A stretch of 64,000 nucleotides of DNA from contig DASTMZ010000197.1 of NCBI GenBank assembly GCA_035713725.1, positions 10,739 through 74,738 of the forward strand, given 5' to 3'. The DNA comes from DASQPR01 sp035713725. GTDB lineage: Bacteria > Actinomycetota > Actinomycetes > Mycobacteriales > Micromonosporaceae. Shown here piece after piece: positions 48,650 to 58,092 of this stretch (the first letter of the stretch is position 1; each line of letters begins with the position of its first letter). The notes beneath the pieces were generated by a model, which searched no databases, was not told the origin of the DNA, and was given only the letters and a program-made list of their open reading frames with translations. Made by a program: the position numbers and the translations under genes.

Positions 48650-51600
48650 TCAGGCTCGCCGCTCCGGGGCCATAGAACCCGAGGTGGTCACGTCGGGTGC
48701 GGCGCCGTCCGGGTCCGGCGGGCGGCTCGCGGGTACGCCGTTGCCGGGCGCCGATGCGGCTTCCGTGGGTACGTCCGGGCCGGGTGGATCGTCGTCGTCG
48801 GCGGGATCCTGTGGTGGCTCGTCACCTTGAACCGACTCCGTGGCGGCGGTCGCGTCGGTGCTCGTACTGGTTTCGGCAGCTGGTTCCAGTGCGGCGGCAT
48901 CATTGTCGCGCTCGGCCGAGTCGGACGGTTCATCGGAAGTTGCCTGAGGTTGCGCGGCATCGGATTCGGGCTCGGCGGGGCCAGATTCGGGCTCGGCGCC
49001 GTCGGAATCGCTCGCTGTGGCTGCTTCGGTCTCGGTGGCTGGCTCCGTCTCGCTGGCCGCTTCAGCCTCGACTGCGTCGGGCTCGGCGGCGTCGGGCTCG
49101 GCGGCGTCGGGCTCGGCGGCATCGGGCCCGGCTACATCGGGCCCGTCAGCGGGTGACTCGGCCGCGTCGGCGGCACTCGCGTCTCCGATCTCGGCGGACC
49201 CGGCGTCCACAGCCAACGGTTCCTCGGCCGGTGAGTCCTCCGGTGCGGCTAGCGCGCTTGCGTCGGCCGAATCCGCGTCCGCGGTCGAATCTTGGTCGGC
49301 CGTCTGGTCTATCGATGCCTCGACCGCGTCCGTTGTCGTCGAATCCTCGCGTTGCTCCGCACGCGTCCCGTCCGCCTCGGGTCGAGCCCGTTGATCGGCG
49401 GCTTCGGCCTCGGCGGAGTCATCGGCGGAATCCGGCTCAACGTCCTCCGTTGCGTTAGCTGTTGACTCGGCCGGCTCTGGTTCCGGTTCCGGTTCGTGAG
49501 CCTCTGCGCCGTCGGGTTCTGCGGTCTGTGGCTCGTCGGTCTGTGGCTCGTCGGACTGTGGCTCGTCGGTCGACGGCTCGTCGTCGTCCACGGTTTCGTC
49601 AACGATTGCCTCGGCATCAGGTTCGTCGGCGACGGCCGGGGCATCCTCGGTCGGCGATGCGTCCGCTGTCGACGATTCGTCCGAGTCGGCCGGGGCGGGC
49701 ACTTCCTCAGCTTCCGATTCCCTGGCCTCCGATTCCCTGGCCTCCGATTCCCTGGCTTCCGATTCCCTGGCTTCCGATTCAGCAGCTTCCGAATCCGCTG
49801 TGGGTTCGGTGCCCGGCGACTCGGCCGTTGCGTCGGTCGCGGAGAAGTCTCCTTCTGCGTCTGTGGCGCTGTCCTCGGCCGGTGTCGCGGTCGCCTCGCG
49901 ATCGGGCTCGGCATCTGGGGAGACGCTGATGTCGGTCGGCTCGGTGGTCGATTCGCCCGTCTCCGGCGCAGAGTCCTGTTCCGGCGCAGTCTCGTCAGCG
50001 GTGTCCGGTTGGTTCGATGCACGGGTCATCTCGTCGGGCATGACGTCGGCGGCAGTGTCTTGAGATGCGGTCGCGCCATCCGCATCGGCCGGTAGCGCTT
50101 CGTCACCGGATGCGTCCGCGGGGACCACATCCGCGGTCGCGGCAGGCGTGGCGACCGCGTCAGCGTCGTCAGGAGCAGCGTCGTCAGCAACGATATCGGC
50201 AGCGTCGATGTCCGGGCCGCCACTGTCGTCGTCATGTCCAGCGTCGGGGGCTGCAACTGCATCGTCCGCAGCAAGCGCTGACTGTGGTGCGCCATCCGCC
50301 AACTCAGCGCCTGATTCAGCAACACCGTCCGGCGTCGCCTCCGCCGCGACGTCTGGCGTTGGAGCCTCGGTGGCCGCGTCAGACGTTGCGGCGTCGGGGG
50401 TTTCCGCGTCCGCCTCAATGGCCGCCGCGTCGGCTGACGCCGCGGAAGCCGCCGCAACCGGTCGATCCGATGCATCGGCGGCTGCGACCGGCTCGGGTGC
50501 GGGGGACTCCGCTGCGACCGGCTCGGGTGCGGGGGACCCCGGAGCGACCGGCTCCGGCGTGGCGACCGACTCGGCCGGAGGCGTCACCTTCGCGCTGCCA
50601 ACCGCGCGACTGGGCGCTACCCCACGGGCGACCGGCGGGGGCGGCGGCGACACGGGATGCACCGCAACGAGCGGCGCCGGTTGCTCGCTTGCCAACGCGT
50701 CGGCCGCCACCGCGGGTTCGGGCTGCGACGCCTCGGCCACTGGCTGCTCGGCGTCCACTGGCGTGTCCGCGGGCGGCGGTGCGGTAGCGGCCGGGGTCTC
50801 GGGGCGTGCCGGCACCGGTGCGGTACCACGCGCTGGCGGCTCCGCGGCACGTGCCGCCGGCACGGCTGGGGGTGCTTCGGTTGGTGGCGTACCGGTCTGC
50901 GGCGTTCCGGTCGTCGGCGCTGACGCGGCTGGTACCGGCGGGACCGGCGGCGTCGGCGCGGACATATCTGCTTGCGATCCGGCGCCAGGCCGGGCCGCGG
51001 GCACCGCCCCAGATGGCACAGTCCCAGCGGGTACCGGTGGCGCAGCCGGGGACGTGGCGGCGGCCGTCACACGTGCCGTACCCGTGGCCTTGATTGGCTG
51101 AGGCACGACTGGCTGAGCGCCAACGACTGGCTGCGCCACGACTGGCTGAGGCACGACTGGCTGAGCGCCGACGGCTGGCCTAGCGACGACAACAGGCTGC
51201 GCCACGACGGTCGGCGGTGGTGCCGACGAGCGTGCGGCGGGCGCGGCAACCGGGCCGGGAGCGAGACGCGGACCGGCCGCACCGCGGGCGGCGCCGGCCA
51301 TGGATTCCAGCCGTGCGACCGCGGCCGGCATCGTGCGGCGTCGGTCGAGACGTCGGCTTCGTCGCGCCGCCATCGCGAGCAGGATCAGTACCGCACCAGC
51401 CGCCACCGCCGCGACGGCGAGCGCGAACCGGCTCTGCTCCACGATCTTCCCGAAGCTCTGAGTGGCCGCGGTTGTGGCGACCACCGGCGGTGCGACGACC
51501 CCCGTGGCCGATGGAGTCGGAAGGCGTACGCCGGCCGCCTCCAGTGTGCTTGCCATCGACAGCGGCGCGAAGAACCACGCGGCCGGCTGCGACCCGAACG

Positions 51601-52000
51601 CCGCGCGGTGCGCTCTCGGTCCGCCAACGACCAGCGGATAGAGGTCATAGACGGCGGTCTTCGTCGGCCCCCGCATCAGGACAAGCGTGTAATCCGGACC
51701 AAGGTTCGGCGTGCCGGACGGCATCACGTTGCCTGGCGCGCCGTTCATGAACGCGACCTGCGCGTTGAGCTGGTCGTAGAGCTTTGCGTTGGTGGCGCTC
51801 GAAACGACGATCGGCGTTTCGATATTTGGGCCGGTGATCGTGATGGTCAGCGCCGGAGGCTTCGGCGGCGGCGCCTTCGGGCTGGGCGTCGGCGACGGTT
51901 TAGCACTCGCCGCGATGGCCGGGACCAACGTCGCGAACGCGGTCGCCAAGACGGCGGCCACGATGAATCGCGCGAACGTACCCAAGGCTCGCGGCGTCAC
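48650..52000 (-). CDS. membrane protein with very long acidic low-complexity cytoplasmic tail
   Basis: 1116 residues. A signal sequence (GTFARFIVAAVLATAFATLV), an extracytoplasmic domain of about 160 residues (LTITITGPNIETPIVVSSAT, DYTLVLMRGPTKTAVYDLYP), one transmembrane helix (FALAVAAVAAGAVLILLAMA), basic anchor RRSRRLDRRR, then about 850 residues of Ala/Pro and later Asp/Glu/Ser/Ala/Thr repeats such as QPVVAQPVVGAQPVV, SEARESEARESEARESEA, AAEPDAAEPDAAEPDA and DEPQSDEPQTDEPQTAEP. GTG 52000 follows GAGGAG. Frame is continuous across the whole repeat region. No family recognised; tail resembles an intrinsically disordered acidic polymer. Only 75 bases upstream of the pseudokinase, same strand, so possibly its partner. 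Confidence 0.75.
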   Translation of the reverse strand: MTPRALGTFARFIVAAVLATAFATLVPAIAASAKPSPTPSPKAPPPKPPALTITITGPNIETPIVVSSATNAKLYDQLNAQVAFMNGAPGNVMPSGTPNLGPDYTLVLMRGPTKTAVYDLYPLVVGGPRAHRAAFGSQPAAWFFAPLSMASTLEAAGVRLPTPSATGVVAPPVVATTAATQSFGKIVEQSRFALAVAAVAAGAVLILLAMAARRSRRLDRRRTMPAAVARLESMAGAARGAAGPRLAPGPVAAPAARSSAPPPTVVAQPVVVARPAVGAQPVVPQPVVAQPVVGAQPVVPQPIKATGTARVTAAATSPAAPPVPAGTVPSGAVPAARPGAGSQADMSAPTPPVPPVPAASAPTTGTPQTGTPPTEAPPAVPAARAAEPPARGTAPVPARPETPAATAPPPADTPVDAEQPVAEASQPEPAVAADALASEQPAPLVAVHPVSPPPPPVARGVAPSRAVGSAKVTPPAESVATPEPVAPGSPAPEPVAAESPAPEPVAAADASDRPVAAASAASADAAAIEADAETPDAATSDAATEAPTPDVAAEATPDGVAESGAELADGAPQSALAADDAVAAPDAGHDDDSGGPDIDAADIVADDAAPDDADAVATPAATADVVPADASGDEALPADADGATASQDTAADVMPDEMTRASNQPDTADETAPEQDSAPETGESTTEPTDISVSPDAEPDREATATPAEDSATDAEGDFSATDATAESPGTEPTADSEAAESEARESEARESEARESEARESEAEEVPAPADSDESSTADASPTEDAPAVADEPDAEAIVDETVDDDEPSTDEPQSDEPQTDEPQTAEPDGAEAHEPEPEPEPAESTANATEDVEPDSADDSAEAEAADQRARPEADGTRAEQREDSTTTDAVEASIDQTADQDSTADADSADASALAAPEDSPAEEPLAVDAGSAEIGDASAADAAESPADGPDVAGPDAAEPDAAEPDAAEPDAVEAEAASETEPATETEAATASDSDGAEPESGPAEPESDAAQPQATSDEPSDSAERDNDAAALEPAAETSTSTDATAATESVQGDEPPQDPADDDDPPGPDVPTEAASAPGNGVPASRPPDPDGAAPDVTTSGSMAPERRA

Positions 52001-52130
52001 GAAAACAACTCCTCGCGCTTGCGGCGGTGCGTCGCGGACGGTCGAGCGATCAGCACGCCGGACCGTCCACGGGTGATGCCGGTGACACGGATTCAACACC
52101 AATCGACGTGTTCGCGGGGGGACGCCTCAC

Positions 52131-53537
52131 TCACATCGCATCCGCCGCGCGCCGCACCCGCTCAAGCGTACGTTGCCGACCCAAGAGTTCGATGGATTCG
52201 AATAGCGGCAGTCCGACGCCGCGCCCGGTCACTGCTACGCGTACCGGCGCCTGTGTCTTGCCGAGCTTGAGATCGCGCTGTGCACCGACCTCTTCGAGTG
52301 CGGCACGGAGCGCGTCGGCGTGCCACCGCGACTGCGCGGCGAACGCGTCGTGTGTCGCGCGCAGCAGGTCGCCGGCGTCGTCGCGCATTGCCTTGGCCCT
52401 GGACGCTTCGTCGATGCGCGGCTCGCTGAGGAAGAAGAAGTCCACATAGTCCACGATCTCCGAGAGCACCGAGATGCGGGTCTGCGCAAGCGGTGCGGCG
52501 GCGGCGAACACCCTCGGATCGAAGTCACCCGGTGCCCACGGCGGTGGCGCGATGGTGTCCGTACCGGTCAGCCACGGCTGGCACGCGTCGACGAATGCCT
52601 CCGGCGCGAGCGCCCGGATGTAGTCGCCGTTGAATGCGCGAAGCTTCTTCTCGTCGAAGAACGCCGGCGACGGATTGACGGCCTCGAGGCGGAACTCGGT
52701 CTCGATGACCGACCACGGCACGATCTCACGGTCGCCGGAGGGCGCCCAACCGAGCAGCATCAAGTAGTTGCGCATGGCATCGGCGAGATATCCCTCGTCG
52801 CGGAACGATTCGAGCGCAACGCGGTCGCGGCGCTTGGACAACTTCTGCCGCTTCGCGTTCACCACCACCGGAACGTGCGCCCAGATCGGCGGCCGGTGGT
52901 CGAGCGCGACGAAGAGCAGCTGCTGTTTGGGGGTGTTGGGCAGATGCTCCTCGGCACGGATCACGTGGGTGATGCCCATCGTGATGTCATCGACCACGTT
53001 CGCGAGTAGGAACACCGGAGATCCGTCGGACCGCAGGATGACGAAGTCCTCGATCTTGTCGTTGTCGAACGTCGGCTCGCCGCGGATCAGGTCGACCACC
53101 CGCGTCTGCCCCTCGTCCGGGGTGCGGAAACGCAACGCGCGGCCAACGCCTGGGCCGAGGCCGCGGTCGCGGCAATGTCCGTCATAGCCGGCGTATTGAC
53201 TGCCGGTACGGGCTTGGACCTGCTCGCGCGTGCAATCGCAGTAGTAGGCGCGACCGGCTGCGTAGAGGCGCTCGGCGGCTTGCTGTTGCTTGTCTGTGTA
53301 CGCGGTCTGAAAGTACGGACCCTCGTATGTGCCTCGTGCGATGCCAATCCAGTCCAGCGCTGACAGGATTCCTTCGATCCACTCCGGCCGATTGCGCGCG
53401 GCGTCGGTATCCTCGATACGCAGGACAAACGCTCCGTCGTGCTGCCTAGCGAAGATCCAGTTCTGCAGTGCCGACCGCGCACCGCCGACATGGAAGTAAC
53501 CGGTCGGAGATGGGGCAAACCTGACGCGAACAGTCAC
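52131..53537 (-). CDS. gltX: glutamyl-tRNA synthetase
   Basis: 468 residues, class I. HIGH-type site VRFAPSPTGYFHVGGARSAL, LRIEDTDAARN, zinc-knuckle region YYCDCTREQ, glutamate-binding LRSDGSPVFLLANVVDDITM, HVIRAEEHLPNTPKQQLL and KMSKS-type KRQKLSKRRD. Charges tRNA-Glu (and, in actinomycetes lacking GlnRS, usually tRNA-Gln with Glu). GTG 53537; an upstream extension is unsupported. Divergent from the L,D-transpeptidase. Confidence 0.95.
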   Translation of the reverse strand: MTVRVRFAPSPTGYFHVGGARSALQNWIFARQHDGAFVLRIEDTDAARNRPEWIEGILSALDWIGIARGTYEGPYFQTAYTDKQQQAAERLYAAGRAYYCDCTREQVQARTGSQYAGYDGHCRDRGLGPGVGRALRFRTPDEGQTRVVDLIRGEPTFDNDKIEDFVILRSDGSPVFLLANVVDDITMGITHVIRAEEHLPNTPKQQLLFVALDHRPPIWAHVPVVVNAKRQKLSKRRDRVALESFRDEGYLADAMRNYLMLLGWAPSGDREIVPWSVIETEFRLEAVNPSPAFFDEKKLRAFNGDYIRALAPEAFVDACQPWLTGTDTIAPPPWAPGDFDPRVFAAAAPLAQTRISVLSEIVDYVDFFFLSEPRIDEASRAKAMRDDAGDLLRATHDAFAAQSRWHADALRAALEEVGAQRDLKLGKTQAPVRVAVTGRGVGLPLFESIELLGRQRTLERVRRAADAM

Positions 53538-53648
53538 CTCACCAGCGTAAGGGTTAGCTGGGGCAACCAATCCATGGGGTTTCAGCGTCTGGAAAGTGGT
53601 GAGTACCCTTCTGATCGACACTCGACCTTGGCCAAGCGAGGACCCCCG

Positions 53649-54896
53649 ATGACGAACCGGACGCGCAGCTCGACGCGAAGCGTCGCCGTCGCTCTGATCG
53701 CAAGTGGCGCGCTGTTCCTCGCCGCGTGTACGTCATCGCCCGCGCAGTGGCGCGGGGCCGGATCATCCGCCGATGGCACGCTCGCCAGCCCGTCGCACAG
53801 TGGCACGGTGACCATCACGCCCGCCGCCAATAGCACTGGTGTGACGCCGAATACGCCGATCACGGTCTACGCCGGCGGGGACGCCACCGTGACGTCGGTC
53901 ACCGTCACGGCCGGGTCGGCCAAGATCAAGGGCAAGTTGTCGCCGGATGGCAAGGGCTGGACGTCGACGAGCGCGCTGAAGTTCAACACCAAATACACGG
54001 TCAAGGTGACCGGAACCAACCTCGCGGCCGGCGTGGCACAGACCACGTCGACGTTCACGACCGTCAAGCCGAAGACGACGGTGTCGCCGCACCTCATCGC
54101 GAACGCCCTGCTCGCGCTCAACGACGGCGCGACGTACGGCGTCGGCGAGCCGATCATGGTGCACTTCGCGCATGCGATCCCGAAGAGCCAGCGCTCCGCC
54201 ATCGTGAACGCGCTCAGCGTGCAGACGACTCCGGCGGTCGACGGCCGATGGCACTGGATCAGCTCGCAGCAGGTCGACTATCGAGGCGAGGACTACTGGC
54301 CGGCCGGCGCGACGATCACGATCGACGCGAGCCTGTATGGCGTGAAGCTCGCCGACGGTGTCTACGGTGGCGCCAACGCGCACGCCACGATCCACATCGG
54401 CGACAAGCACATCGCGATCGCGGATAACAAGACGCACATGATGAAGGTGTACGTCAACGACAAGCTCACCAAGACCGTACCGGTGAGCATGGGCATGGGC
54501 GGCTCGACGGTTGGCGCACAAGGACAGCTCGTCAACTACTGGACGCGCAGCGGCCCGCACGTCGTGATCGTCAAGTCCCCGACCGTCACAATGTCGTCGG
54601 CGTCGTATGGCATCACCGACCCGAAGTCGCCGTTCTACTACGCGCCCGAGACCGTGCACGAGGCGGTACGCGTCTCGTACAGCGGCGAGTTCGTCCACCT
54701 CCGGACGTGGACGGTCGGCGACATCGGGGTACGTAACACGTCGCACGGGTGCATCAACGTCGGCGCGGCGTACGCCAAATACATGTACGACCTGCTGCGT
54801 ACCGGCGACATCGTCGACGTGACAGGCACCCCGGTCAAGGTCAGCTTTGCCAACACGGTCGCCGACTGGGAAGTTCCGTGGTCGGACTGGACCTGA
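53649..54896 (+). CDS. lipoprotein L,D-transpeptidase (LdtMt2-like)
   Basis: 415 residues, exported and lipidated: n-region RTRSSTRS, hydrophobic core, lipobox LFLAAC. Two immunoglobulin-like repeats follow (VTITPAANSTGVTPNTPITV; VGEPIMVHFAHAIPKSQRSA), then the YkuD catalytic domain: HMMKVYVNDKLTKTVPVSMG, and the SHGCINVG motif with catalytic Cys368. The same layout as mycobacterial LdtMt2. It makes 3-3 cross-links in peptidoglycan or attaches lipoprotein. ATG 53649 has GAGGA 6 bases upstream. Terminator-like hairpin follows. Confidence 0.93.
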   Translation: MTNRTRSSTRSVAVALIASGALFLAACTSSPAQWRGAGSSADGTLASPSHSGTVTITPAANSTGVTPNTPITVYAGGDATVTSVTVTAGSAKIKGKLSPDGKGWTSTSALKFNTKYTVKVTGTNLAAGVAQTTSTFTTVKPKTTVSPHLIANALLALNDGATYGVGEPIMVHFAHAIPKSQRSAIVNALSVQTTPAVDGRWHWISSQQVDYRGEDYWPAGATITIDASLYGVKLADGVYGGANAHATIHIGDKHIAIADNKTHMMKVYVNDKLTKTVPVSMGMGGSTVGAQGQLVNYWTRSGPHVVIVKSPTVTMSSASYGITDPKSPFYYAPETVHEAVRVSYSGEFVHLRTWTVGDIGVRNTSHGCINVGAAYAKYMYDLLRTGDIVDVTGTPVKVSFANTVADWEVPWSDWT

Positions 54897-54915
54897 TAGG
54901 AGCAGCAGACGCGAC

Positions 54916-54957
54916 CTAGGAGAGTTTGCCCGGCTATACCAGGGCAGCGCCTCCTAG
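54916..54957. terminator. bipartite hairpin between ldt and aceE
   Basis: CTAGGAG (54916-54922) pairs with CTCCTAG (54951-54957) and an inner TGCCC/GGGCA adds to the stem. It follows the ldt stop by about 20 bases and lies before the aceE stop, so it can serve either convergent gene. No U-tract. Confidence 0.6.
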
Positions 54958-54988
54958 ATCGCGTAGCTGATGGCGCGCTAACGGCGCT

Positions 54989-57748
54989 TTAGCTGTCACC
55001 GCCGGTTTCGCCAACCGGTGCCGCGCTCACGTCGTCGATCGCATACTTGACAGCCGCGTCGGCCGGTGCCGAGGCCGGTACCTCGCCGCGGCGGGCCAGC
55101 AGGCGCAGTGTCGCGACCACGATCGACTCAGCGTCGATGTGGAAGTGGCGGCGCAACGCGTGCCGCGTGTCGGACATGCCGTAGCCGTCCGTACCCAGGC
55201 TCGTGTAGTCGGTCGGCACCCAGCGTGAGATCAGGTCCGGAACGGCACGCATGTAGTCGGACACCGCGACAACCGGACCGCCCGTGCCGGCCAGCGCGCT
55301 GGTCACGTGCGGAACCCGAGGCTCGTCGGCCGGGTGCAGCAGGTTGTGCTCCTCGGACGCGACGGCGTCGCGGCGCAACTCGGTCCAGGACGTCGCCGAC
55401 CACACATCGGCGGCGACCCCCCAGTCGTTGGCCAGCAGCTGCTGCGCCTTGAGCGCCCACGGCACCGCGACGCCGGACGCGAGCAGCTGCGCGCGAGGTG
55501 CGTCACCGGGCGCTCCGTGCCGGTCGACCGCCGGTGCGGACGCGTAGCGGTAGAGGCCCTTGAGCAGGCCGTCGACGTCGATGCCCTCGGGCTCGGCCGG
55601 CTGCGCCATCGGCTCGTTGTAGACGGTCAGGTAGTAGAAGACGTCCTCGGGACTCTCGCCGTACATGCGGCGCAGGCCGTCCTCGACGATGTACGCCGAC
55701 TCGAACGCGTACGCCGGGTCGTACGCCACCACCGCCGGGTTCGTGGCGGCGATCAGGTGCGAGTGACCATCCTCGTGCTGCAGGCCCTCGCCGTTCAATG
55801 TGGTCCGGCCGGCCGTGGCGCCCAGCAGGAAACCGCGCGCCATCTGGTCGGACGCGGCCCACAGCCCGTCCGCGGTGCGCTGGAACCCGAACATCGAGTA
55901 GAAGATGTAGAGCGGGATCATCGGCTCGCCGTGCGTCGCGTAGGAGCTGCCAGCGGCCGTGAACGACGCGACCGAACCGACCTCGTTGATGCCCTCGTGC
56001 AGGATCTGGCCGGTGATCGCCTCCCGGTAGGACAGGAACAGGTCCTGGTCGACCGGCGTGTAGTTCTGGCCGTGCGGCGAGTAGATCTTCGCGGTCGGGA
56101 ACAGCGAGTCCATGCCGAACGTCCGCGCCTCGTCCGGGATGATCGGCACCCATCGCGCGCCGAATCCCTTGTCGCGCATGAGGTCCTTCAGCAGCCGTAC
56201 GAACGCCATCGTGGTGGCGACCTTCTGCTTGCCGGTGCCGCGCTTGGCATCCGCGTACGCCTCCGGCTTCGGCAGCGTGAGCGCACGCGGAATGTTGCGC
56301 CGCTCGGGCAGATAGCCGCCGAGTGCCGTCCGTCGCTCGTGCATGTAGGCGATCTCGTCGGAGTGCGCACCCGGGTGGTAATACGGCGGCAGATACGGGT
56401 CGGCTTCGATCGCGGCGTCCGGGATGTCCAGGTAGAGGCGATCGCGGAACGTCTTGAGATCGTCCAGCGTGAGCTTCTTCATCTGGTGCGTGGCGTTCCG
56501 ACCCTCGAAGTGCGAGCCGAGCGTCCAACCCTTGATCGTCTTCGCGAGGATCACGGTCGGCTGGCCGGTGTGGTTGACCGCCGCCTGGTACGCCGCGTAG
56601 AGCTTGCGATAGTCGTGCCCGCCGCGCTTCAGGTTCCAGATCTGCTCGTCGGTGTAGTTCTCCACCATCTTGCGGGTGCGCTGGTCGCGCCCGAAGAAGT
56701 GTTCGCGCACGAATGCGCCGTCGTTCGCCTTGTACGTCTGGTAGTCGCCGTCCGGCGTGACGTTCATCAGGTTCACCAGCGCGCCGTCGGTGTCGGCGGC
56801 GAGCAGCGGGTCCCACTCACGACCCCAGATCACCTTGATCACGTTCCAGCCCGCACCGCGGAAGAACGCCTCGAGTTCCTGGATCACCTTGCCGTTGCCG
56901 CGCACCGGGCCGTCGAGCCGCTGGAGGTTGCAGTTGATGACGAAGGTCAGGTTGTCGAGTTCTTCGCGTGCGGCCACGCCGATCGCGCCGAGCGTCTCCG
57001 GCTCGTCCATCTCGCCGTCGCCCAGGAACGACCACACGCGCTGCTGTGACGTGTCCTTGATGCCGCGATGTTGCAGATAACGGTTGAACCGCGCCTGGTA
57101 GATCGCGTTCACGCCGCCGAGGCCCATGGAGACCGTCGGAAACTCCCAGAAGTTCGACATGAGTCGCGGGTGCGGGTAGGACGGCAGGCCGCCACCCGGG
57201 TGGGACAGCTCTTGGCGGAAGCCATCAAGGTCGTGCTCGGTCAGCCGACCCTCGAGAAACGCGCGCGCATACATGCCTGGCGATGCGTGCCCCTGGTAGA
57301 AGATCTGGTCGCCGCCGCCGGGGTGGTTCTTGCCGCGGAAGAAGTGGTTGAAGCCGACCTCGTACAGCGACGCGGAACTCGCGTACGTCGAGATGTGACC
57401 GCCGACACCGATGCCGGGTCGCTGTGCGCGGTGCACCAGCATCGCCGCGTTCCACCGGATGTAGGCGCGAATCCGGCGCTCGACGTGCTCGTCACCGGGG
57501 AACCACGGCTCGGCCTCCGGCGTGATCGTGTTGATGTAGTCGGTGGTGGTGAGCGGCGGCACACCGACTTGCCGTTCTCGGGCGCGTTCGAGCAGCCGCA
57601 GCATCACGTAACGAGCCCGCTTCGCGCCGCGCTCGTCGATGACGCCGTCCAGCGACTCGACCCATTCGTTGGTCTCCTCGGGGTCGATGTCGGGCAGTTG
57701 GCTCGGCAGGCCGTCGCTGATTACCGGTCTGCGCTCGGAAGTGGCCAC
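54989..57748 (-). CDS. aceE: pyruvate dehydrogenase E1 component, homodimeric type
   Basis: 919 residues, the length of AceE. Start VATSERRPVISDGLPSQLPD, then HISTYASSASLYEVGFNHFF, ThDP motif FLGDGEMDEPETLGAIGVAA ending INCNLQRLDGPVRGN, PTVILAKTIKGWTLG, and C-terminal YESAYIVEDG-like and TDGYGMSDTRHALRRHFHID. Oxidative decarboxylation of pyruvate and acetylation of lipoyl E2. E2 and E3 are not here. GTG 57748 has GAGGGA 6 bases upstream. Known conserved neighbours in actinomycetes (DUF3052, peroxiredoxin, tRNA-Val) lie beyond the inserted 58093-62288 genes. Confidence 0.96.
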   Translation of the reverse strand: MATSERRPVISDGLPSQLPDIDPEETNEWVESLDGVIDERGAKRARYVMLRLLERARERQVGVPPLTTTDYINTITPEAEPWFPGDEHVERRIRAYIRWNAAMLVHRAQRPGIGVGGHISTYASSASLYEVGFNHFFRGKNHPGGGDQIFYQGHASPGMYARAFLEGRLTEHDLDGFRQELSHPGGGLPSYPHPRLMSNFWEFPTVSMGLGGVNAIYQARFNRYLQHRGIKDTSQQRVWSFLGDGEMDEPETLGAIGVAAREELDNLTFVINCNLQRLDGPVRGNGKVIQELEAFFRGAGWNVIKVIWGREWDPLLAADTDGALVNLMNVTPDGDYQTYKANDGAFVREHFFGRDQRTRKMVENYTDEQIWNLKRGGHDYRKLYAAYQAAVNHTGQPTVILAKTIKGWTLGSHFEGRNATHQMKKLTLDDLKTFRDRLYLDIPDAAIEADPYLPPYYHPGAHSDEIAYMHERRTALGGYLPERRNIPRALTLPKPEAYADAKRGTGKQKVATTMAFVRLLKDLMRDKGFGARWVPIIPDEARTFGMDSLFPTAKIYSPHGQNYTPVDQDLFLSYREAITGQILHEGINEVGSVASFTAAGSSYATHGEPMIPLYIFYSMFGFQRTADGLWAASDQMARGFLLGATAGRTTLNGEGLQHEDGHSHLIAATNPAVVAYDPAYAFESAYIVEDGLRRMYGESPEDVFYYLTVYNEPMAQPAEPEGIDVDGLLKGLYRYASAPAVDRHGAPGDAPRAQLLASGVAVPWALKAQQLLANDWGVAADVWSATSWTELRRDAVASEEHNLLHPADEPRVPHVTSALAGTGGPVVAVSDYMRAVPDLISRWVPTDYTSLGTDGYGMSDTRHALRRHFHIDAESIVVATLRLLARRGEVPASAPADAAVKYAIDDVSAAPVGETGGDS

Positions 57749-58092
57749 AGTCAGTCCCTCGTGGGTCGGGCCGGCGCGGGTTGCACGCCGTGCGGTTGCG
57801 CGCCACGCCGCGCGCCGCCACGGGTCGGCAGCGCGCGTGTGCCCTTCCATCCTGCCTCCCGAGCCTTCGCGCGTCACGTCGGTAGGCGTCAACAGCGACG
57901 CACGCCACCTACCAGGCGGTAACCGGCGGGTCCGCGGTTGGCGATCTTCGATGAGCCGGGTACCCCCAACCGGCCGGCAAAAGCCCCGGCGATCTTGGTG
58001 AACGCAGACCGGGGGAGGAGGCGACCAGAGCGGCTGGCGCGTGCCTGAGGCGACGCCCGGGTCAGACATCGGCGTGTGAGAGGGTCGGCGGC
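57749..58092. other. 344-bp divergent promoter region (aceE / S9 peptidase)
   Basis: Contains no credible gene. It must carry the aceE promoter on the minus strand and the S9 peptidase promoter on the plus strand, but I could not assign hexamers confidently. A gcgatctt motif occurs twice (57939-57946 and 57991-57998), possibly a direct-repeat operator; unproven. Confidence 0.45.
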
